Origin: Variovorax sp. J22G73
Lineage (GTDB): Bacteria > Pseudomonadota > Gammaproteobacteria > Burkholderiales > Burkholderiaceae_C
Assembly: GCF_030317035.1 (NCBI RefSeq)
Contig: NZ_JASZYK010000008.1
Span: 277,749 to 341,748 of the forward strand
Length of the DNA: 64,000 nt
Reading direction: 5' to 3'
Shown in pieces: positions 60,404 to 64,000 of the stretch. The translations under genes and the position numbers were made by a program. The notes below the pieces were generated by a model. That model did no database searches, had not been told where the DNA came from, and worked only from the letters and a program-made list of their open reading frames with translations. Position 1 is the first letter of the stretch. Each line of letters opens with the position of its first letter.

Positions 60404-60894
60404 GGAAGTCGGCTCAACATCTGCACCAGCGTCGGCAATTGCTGCAAGCTCGTCTCGCCGAGATCGAGCTGCACGCCGTTGGGCAGGCGCACCTGCAACC
60501 CGACCATCGGGGTCGGTGCCGTCAAGGAGTTCTCATTCGGGATCACCGCCACTGCCGTAGCGGGTGCGTGGGCCATCGCGGGCGACGCCACTGCACACTC
60601 GCGCTGAGGCAGATCTTGGTCACCCTCTACGTGTACAGCAACGAATGCCGCATCGTGCGTTCGCGCGATGTCACCAGTCGGCACCTGCGCACTTCGCCGC
60701 TGGTAAGCCGTGATCCACGTCCTCAGAAGGTTTGTGTTGACACCGTGCTCCATCGCCATGCGTGCCACCCACACTCCCTGCTTGAGGCAGGCAACGATCA
60801 ATTCCTTCTTGGCAGCTTCGTCGTAGACGCCGCGACCGTCACGCTTGCGCCCCACAATCAATCGGCTTCTCAACTCTGCGTACTGCTCTGTCAT
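60379..60894 (-). CDS. tnpA: IS66 accessory protein TnpA (HTH)
   Basis: 171 aa from ATG 60894; the frame to 60936 has no support. HTH: YDEAAKKELIVACLKQGVWVARMAMEHGVNTNLLRTWITAY, then a variable linker and LQVRLPNGVQLDLGETSLQQLPTLVQML. Intact. Probably not functional for transposition without tnpC. Confidence 0.88.
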   Translation of the reverse strand: MTEQYAELRSRLIVGRKRDGRGVYDEAAKKELIVACLKQGVWVARMAMEHGVNTNLLRTWITAYQRRSAQVPTGDIARTHDAAFVAVHVEGDQDLPQRECAVASPAMAHAPATAVAVIPNENSLTAPTPMVGLQVRLPNGVQLDLGETSLQQLPTLVQMLSRLPCSASTKG

Positions 60895-61042
60895 CTCTAC
60901 ATGTCCATGTTGCTCTACATGGGCACGTAGCCTCACAGCTCATCGTTCACTCAACAAGGGCGTGGTTAACTGACCGCGTACCAACAAGGCGCACCTCCAG
61001 TTCTGCCACATCCGCTAGATTGCCCCGACGACCAGCAGGGCG

Positions 61043-61714
61043 TCACTCCCGAAGCGTGAACACGACCGAAAGGTACGACACCGGTCGCGCGTGGATGACC
61101 TCGATCCCGTGCAAGGCCGTCGCATCGAAGATGAGCGAATCCCCTGCTCTCGCCACGACGGTCTTGGCGCCGTAACGGTACGTGACCTCGCCCGACAGAA
61201 AGTGGAGGAACTTGAGCCCCGGATGCTGGAATGTCACATACGGCTGCGCCTCGGGCAGCAAAGTCACCAGGTAAGGCTCGACAAACAGGTTGCCCGACAG
61301 CGAATGGCCTAACAGCTCATATCGGTAGTCCGCCACTGCACCGATGCGGTCGACCACGAGCCCACGACCCGCAGGCACATGGCAGAAGTCGGTCCGGCGC
61401 GCTTGGTCGCCGAAGAAGCGAGACACCGGCACGTGCAGCCCACTTGCGAGGCGGTCCAGCGTCTCCACCGAAGGCGACACCAGACCGCGCTCGATGCGCG
61501 AGAGCATCGAGCGGGACACCCCGGCGACCGATGCCAAGTCACCCCCCGAGGTGCCAGCAGCCATGCGCAGCGCCCTCACCTGCGCACCGATGCGAGACGC
61601 AGATTCGCTACGAGCAACCGCCGAAGGCCGGCGAGGCACCACGCGCGCTACTGAGACCGGCACCTTCAGAGGGCGGGCGACCGGCAGCGGTGAAGCAAAC
61701 TGTCTATAAACCAT
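61043..61714 (-). CDS. XRE-family regulator with cupin domain
   Basis: 223 aa from ATG 61714. Residues about 35-100: HTH (GAQVRALRMAAGTSGGDLASVAGVSRSMLSRIERGLVSPSVETLDRLASGL). C-terminal cupin_2: QPYVTFQHPGLKFLHFLSGEVTYRYGAKTVVARAGDSLIFDATALHGIEVI, a double-stranded beta-helix fold that binds a small ligand or metal. Typical of repressors of catabolic or polyamine genes. Divergent from the small XRE gene at 61841. Confidence 0.9.
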   Translation of the reverse strand: MVYRQFASPLPVARPLKVPVSVARVVPRRPSAVARSESASRIGAQVRALRMAAGTSGGDLASVAGVSRSMLSRIERGLVSPSVETLDRLASGLHVPVSRFFGDQARRTDFCHVPAGRGLVVDRIGAVADYRYELLGHSLSGNLFVEPYLVTLLPEAQPYVTFQHPGLKFLHFLSGEVTYRYGAKTVVARAGDSLIFDATALHGIEVIHARPVSYLSVVFTLRE

Positions 61715-61840
61715 GGATCGATCCAGGATGCAGAACGGTCGACTGGCACCTGAGGAACTCGCCAGACGGCTCCCAGCGAGGTGCATTAATTCGTCATATA
61801 CTTTGTAGCTCTATGCCATTCTATATGTGGCAATCGACCG

Positions 61841-62194
61841 GTGCCAAGCCGCCGTGTCCCTGCAGTTCTACCGCCCGATTTTCCGCGTGCCTTTCGGACC
61901 GCGCGGGTCGCTGTCGGGATTCCGCAAGAGGCGTTTGACACGGTTTCGTCGCGCACTTATGTGAGCATTCTCGAGAGGGGCGTAAACGTGCCCACTCTCA
62001 CAAAAATCGATGCGCTGGTTCGGGTTTTGGGTCTCCACCCACTGACAGTTCTGACGCTCGCGTACGCAAATTCGCCTTGCGCGGAAGAAATACAAGCGCT
62101 TCAGGCTCATGTCGCCGCAGAGATTGAAAGTCTTGGCCTTTCGAACTTCTCTCCTGCCTCATTGCCAAGAGGCAAGCCTCGTCGCCGCGAATGA
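61841..62194 (+). CDS. Small XRE-family HTH protein
   Basis: 117 aa from GTG 61841. HTH of the lambda-Cro/XRE type in degenerate form: ARVAVGIPQEAFDTVSSRTYVSILERGVNVPTLTKIDALVRVLGLHPLTVLTLAY. No further domain; a helical C-terminus (EEIQALQAHVAAEIESLGL). Divergent from the XRE/cupin gene, with a short A/T-rich gap (61715-61840) that should contain both promoters. Possibly a phage-type or toxin-antitoxin-type regulator. Confidence 0.75.
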   Translation: MPSRRVPAVLPPDFPRAFRTARVAVGIPQEAFDTVSSRTYVSILERGVNVPTLTKIDALVRVLGLHPLTVLTLAYANSPCAEEIQALQAHVAAEIESLGLSNFSPASLPRGKPRRRE

Positions 62195-62806
62195 ACAGTG
62201 GAGCAGGGCTGGCACAGGCCATCAGCCAGTCGCTTGCTTGAGAACAATGTGTCGTGGACGGATGCAAGAGACCTCTGCAGATACGAGCAGGGTGTTAGAT
62301 TTCGCCGATCGCTGCCCCCAAGCGGCGCAACTTCGGGCGATAGGCAACGACGTAAAAGTGCGGTTCGTTGCGGCGCAGAAGCGAAACCTAGCTCGAAAGT
62401 AGCGTCGCTAGCCCAGTTTCACCGTGGGACGTTGCTGATGGCACGGGCCAGGCGCAATACATCGACCTGCAGACGGCCAATGGGCCGACGTCGATCGCAG
62501 CGGTGATTGACGGTGCGACGTTCGAAGTGCACATCGATCACCTGGACGCGCCGCGCAAGCTCACGATGGCGAAATGCAACAGGCAAACGTTCCTTCATCC
62601 ACCTTGCCGATCCCGTCTATGGGAGGCCGAGCTCTCTGCCACCTTATCTGCAACTGGCGAAGGCGACTTTGGTCAATCACCCGATGGCCACAGCGAACGG
62701 ACGCCAACGGAGCGCAGCATTCGTCGGGCTGAACTACGTCATGCGACCAACTGTGCTCGCCGCGTGAGCCTTCGATTTGCCCGGCGCGCGAGGCGCGATA
62801 AACGCG
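62195..62806 (+). other. Gene-fragment region, about 610 bp
   Basis: No intact gene. A coding-like stretch starts near 62440 (YIDLQTANGPTSIAAVIDGATFEVHIDHLDAPRKLTM) and breaks near 62580; another frame continues (FIHLADPVYGRPSSLPPYLQLAKATLVNHP) to TGA 62766. Together they look like one frameshifted gene. 62195-62430 has no convincing coding frame. Confidence 0.5.
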
Positions 62807-63077
62807 ATGTTCGAGCAAGACATAGCGGCGGATTCCGCCTACAGGTTCCATTTCGAGGCTCTCGAAAAAAGATCCCAAATGAGATCGAGAATGAAAAAAC
62901 TATTTCGCAAAGCCCTGTTCGATTCCGTCGCGGCCAAGCTGGTCAAGTCAGAAGACAACATCCGCTGTCCGTCACAGGTCCGTGGGTGCTTCGTTAAGGG
63001 CACACGAGTCCACACGAAGGACGGGCTCAAGTCTATCGAGCAGGTTCAGGTTGACGACTATGTGCTCTCCAGCCCCG
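62807..63077 (+). pseudogene. HINT-domain protein fragment
   Basis: From ATG 62807 the frame reads FEQDIAADSAYRFHFEALEKR and then the N-terminal HINT motif CFVKGTRVHTKDGLKSIEQVQVDDYVLSSP (C at about residue 61, 62989). HINT domains with an N-terminal Cys are autoproteolytic, as in inteins, hedgehog and pretoxin-HINT of polymorphic toxins. Homology stops at 63077 where a different gene tail joins, so the domain is truncated. Confidence 0.7.
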
Positions 63078-63248
63078 ACGCTCTTTGCAGCGCTGCACAC
63101 TGCGGATTCCATGGACGAACTGAAGGAGCGTTTCGCGGCGTCGGGAACTCTGTGTGCTTGGCGGCAGCCGAGCGAGTCGCTGATGGGAGCCAAGCTGCTC
63201 GGCGGCGCGATGATGCTCCGCGGCCTGCGGGAGATTGCGCGCGAATAG
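63078..63248 (+). pseudogene. 3' tail of an unknown gene, fused to the HINT fragment
   Basis: In another frame, TLFAALHTADSMDELKERFAASGTLCAWRQPSESLMGAKLLGGAMMLRGLREIARE ends at TAG 63248 and has coding composition. It has no start of its own and follows the HINT fragment directly, so it is a recombination product. Family not recognised. Confidence 0.45.
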
Positions 63249-63417
63249 ACGGGCTACTTTGCGCATTGTGAGGCGACACGGCAATCTGCCCGCTGACGAC
63301 ATGAGCAATTGACCCCCTCATGGCAGGAGGCCAAGATCGAAGGCAACGTTTTCGACCAAGCTCCACGATCCGAACGGATCGATTGGAGGCAGGCCATGCA
63401 GAAACCGGAGGACATGG

Positions 63418-64000
63418 ATGCGAGGCTCAAGCTGCCATCGCGCTGTGAACCGTCAATGCCCGGGCGAGCCAAGACGCGTTCGCCACCACGTGCTTCTGGC
63501 GCCGAAGGGCATCAAGAGCGTGGAGCAGCAAAGCATGCTGTGCATTCACCGCCTGCGCAAGGGCTTCAAGGAGGAACGCGTGGCCTGCATCAATCGCATC
63601 CGAGGGCTGCTTGCGGAGTTCGGACTGGTGTTCCCCCAAAAACCTGAGGTGTTGCGCCAGGCCCTGCCCGACGCCATGGAAGACGCCAGCAACGAGCTCG
63701 GCAGCCTCGCCCGGTTGGCGCTGCAACGGGCCTACGCGCAGTGGCAGGAACTCGACGAGCACATGCGTTGGTGCGACCAGCGTATCGCCGCACACGGCAA
63801 GGCCAGCGAGCAGGTGCGCCAGGCCGAGCAGCTCATGGGCGTAGGGCCGGTCACGGCCTCTGCCGTGGTGGCCACCGTGGGTGACTTCAAGCAATTCAAG
63901 AACGGTGCGCAATTCGGCGCCTGGCTGGGCCTGACCCCGCGGCAGAACTCCAGCGGGGGCAAGAACAACCTGGGCCACATCACCAAGCGAGGCGACATGT
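63418..64000 (+). CDS. IS110-family transposase, partial
   Basis: Open frame from ATG 63418 to the right edge. The IS110 part starts near 63500: KGIKSVEQQSMLCIHRLRKGFKEERVACINRIRGLLAEFGLVF, then the Transposase_20 core GVGPVTASAVVATVGDFKQFKNGAQFGAWLGLTPRQNSSGGKNNLGHITKRGD. The N-terminal DEDD/RuvC-like half is missing, so the gene is 5'-truncated; the 3' end lies outside the window. Confidence 0.85.
   Translation, partial: MRGSSCHRAVNRQCPGEPRRVRHHVLLAPKGIKSVEQQSMLCIHRLRKGFKEERVACINRIRGLLAEFGLVFPQKPEVLRQALPDAMEDASNELGSLARLALQRAYAQWQELDEHMRWCDQRIAAHGKASEQVRQAEQLMGVGPVTASAVVATVGDFKQFKNGAQFGAWLGLTPRQNSSGGKNNLGHITKRGDM

Larger units (their letters stand above)
58984..60981 (-). mobile_element. 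Degenerate IS66-family element
   Basis: Ends: left 58984-59010 starting GTAAGCGCGCAATAAACC, right 60955-60981 ending with the complementary GGTTAACTGACCGCGTAC; 27-bp imperfect inverted repeats of IS66 type, 22 of 27 matching. No 8-bp target duplication is visible outside (TCCTCCTT against CAACAAGG), so the element has been rearranged or an adjacent part was lost. tnpA and tnpB are intact; tnpC is decayed. Confidence 0.8.

Noticed and set aside
1..64000. tRNA or rRNA genes
   Set aside because: No cloverleaf-type or rRNA-like sequence was noticed by eye; a covariance-model scan would be decisive.

Overview
The window looks like a Burkholderiales chromosome, most likely Comamonadaceae and Variovorax-like. 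This is inferred from the very high GC of the right half, the operon styles (NCS1 permease with Asp/Glu-type racemase, Dpp-like ABC transporter with amidase and dehydrogenases) and the IS66/IS110/IS30 content. No rRNA or tRNA gene was found, and the species call rests on gene style only.

Left edge (1-6705): a two-gene operon. It encodes a very large STAND/AAA-type ATPase that is cut by the window edge, and a smaller protein that combines an ATPase-like core without a P-loop with a C-terminal HEPN-like R-x4-H motif. It resembles a nucleotide-sensing effector (conflict/defence) system and matches no named system I can identify.

Accessory region (6.9-34 kb): small, mostly hypothetical genes, each bounded by copies of a short GC-rich repeat (core about CGGCCAGAAGCGGTC). 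Genes at 6.9-9.6 kb lie on the plus strand and nearly all genes at 14.1-34 kb on the minus strand, with the repeat orientation flipping accordingly. Two complete units are duplicated exactly from repeat to repeat (520 bp, 14,005 bp apart; about 356 bp, 3,695 bp apart), and a third duplicated fragment starts at the repeat. A solo tyrosine recombinase sits inside the array. The layout is integron-like (cassette plus recombination-site-like repeat), but there is no recognisable IntI and no obvious canonical attC core. The cargo includes SUKH (SMI1/KNR4), barstar-like, DUF6881 and ankyrin proteins, so part of it resembles a polyimmunity locus; the rest is lipoproteins, exported proteins and membrane proteins. 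An HxlR/SDR divergent pair and a beta-propeller lipoprotein (9.7-13.1 kb) interrupt it. A complete IS66 element with 27-bp inverted repeats and a perfect 8-bp target duplication has split one cassette gene.

Middle (35-38.7 kb): TPR proteins, a FliA-type sigma factor and a 5'-truncated fliP, which look like the remnant edge of a flagellar or flagellar-like secretion cluster.

Right half (39-58.9 kb): high-GC core-like metabolism. It holds an NCS1 permease, hydantoin/allantoin-type racemase and GntR regulator; an EAL-GGDEF protein; an NCS2 permease; an aldo/keto reductase; a histidine kinase whose phosphoacceptor His is Asn; and a ten-kilobase catabolic run (TtuC-type dehydrogenase, four ABC transporter genes, binding protein, amidase, aldehyde dehydrogenase, 3-hydroxyisobutyrate-dehydrogenase-like protein). 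The two permease genes share a TGTATACA-centred palindrome. The transporter-to-dehydrogenase operon is flanked by an inverted pair of about 70-bp dispersed repeats.

Right edge (59-64 kb): a degenerate IS66, an XRE/cupin regulator, a small XRE regulator, then gene debris that includes a truncated HINT (pretoxin-type) domain and a partial IS110 transposase running off the end.
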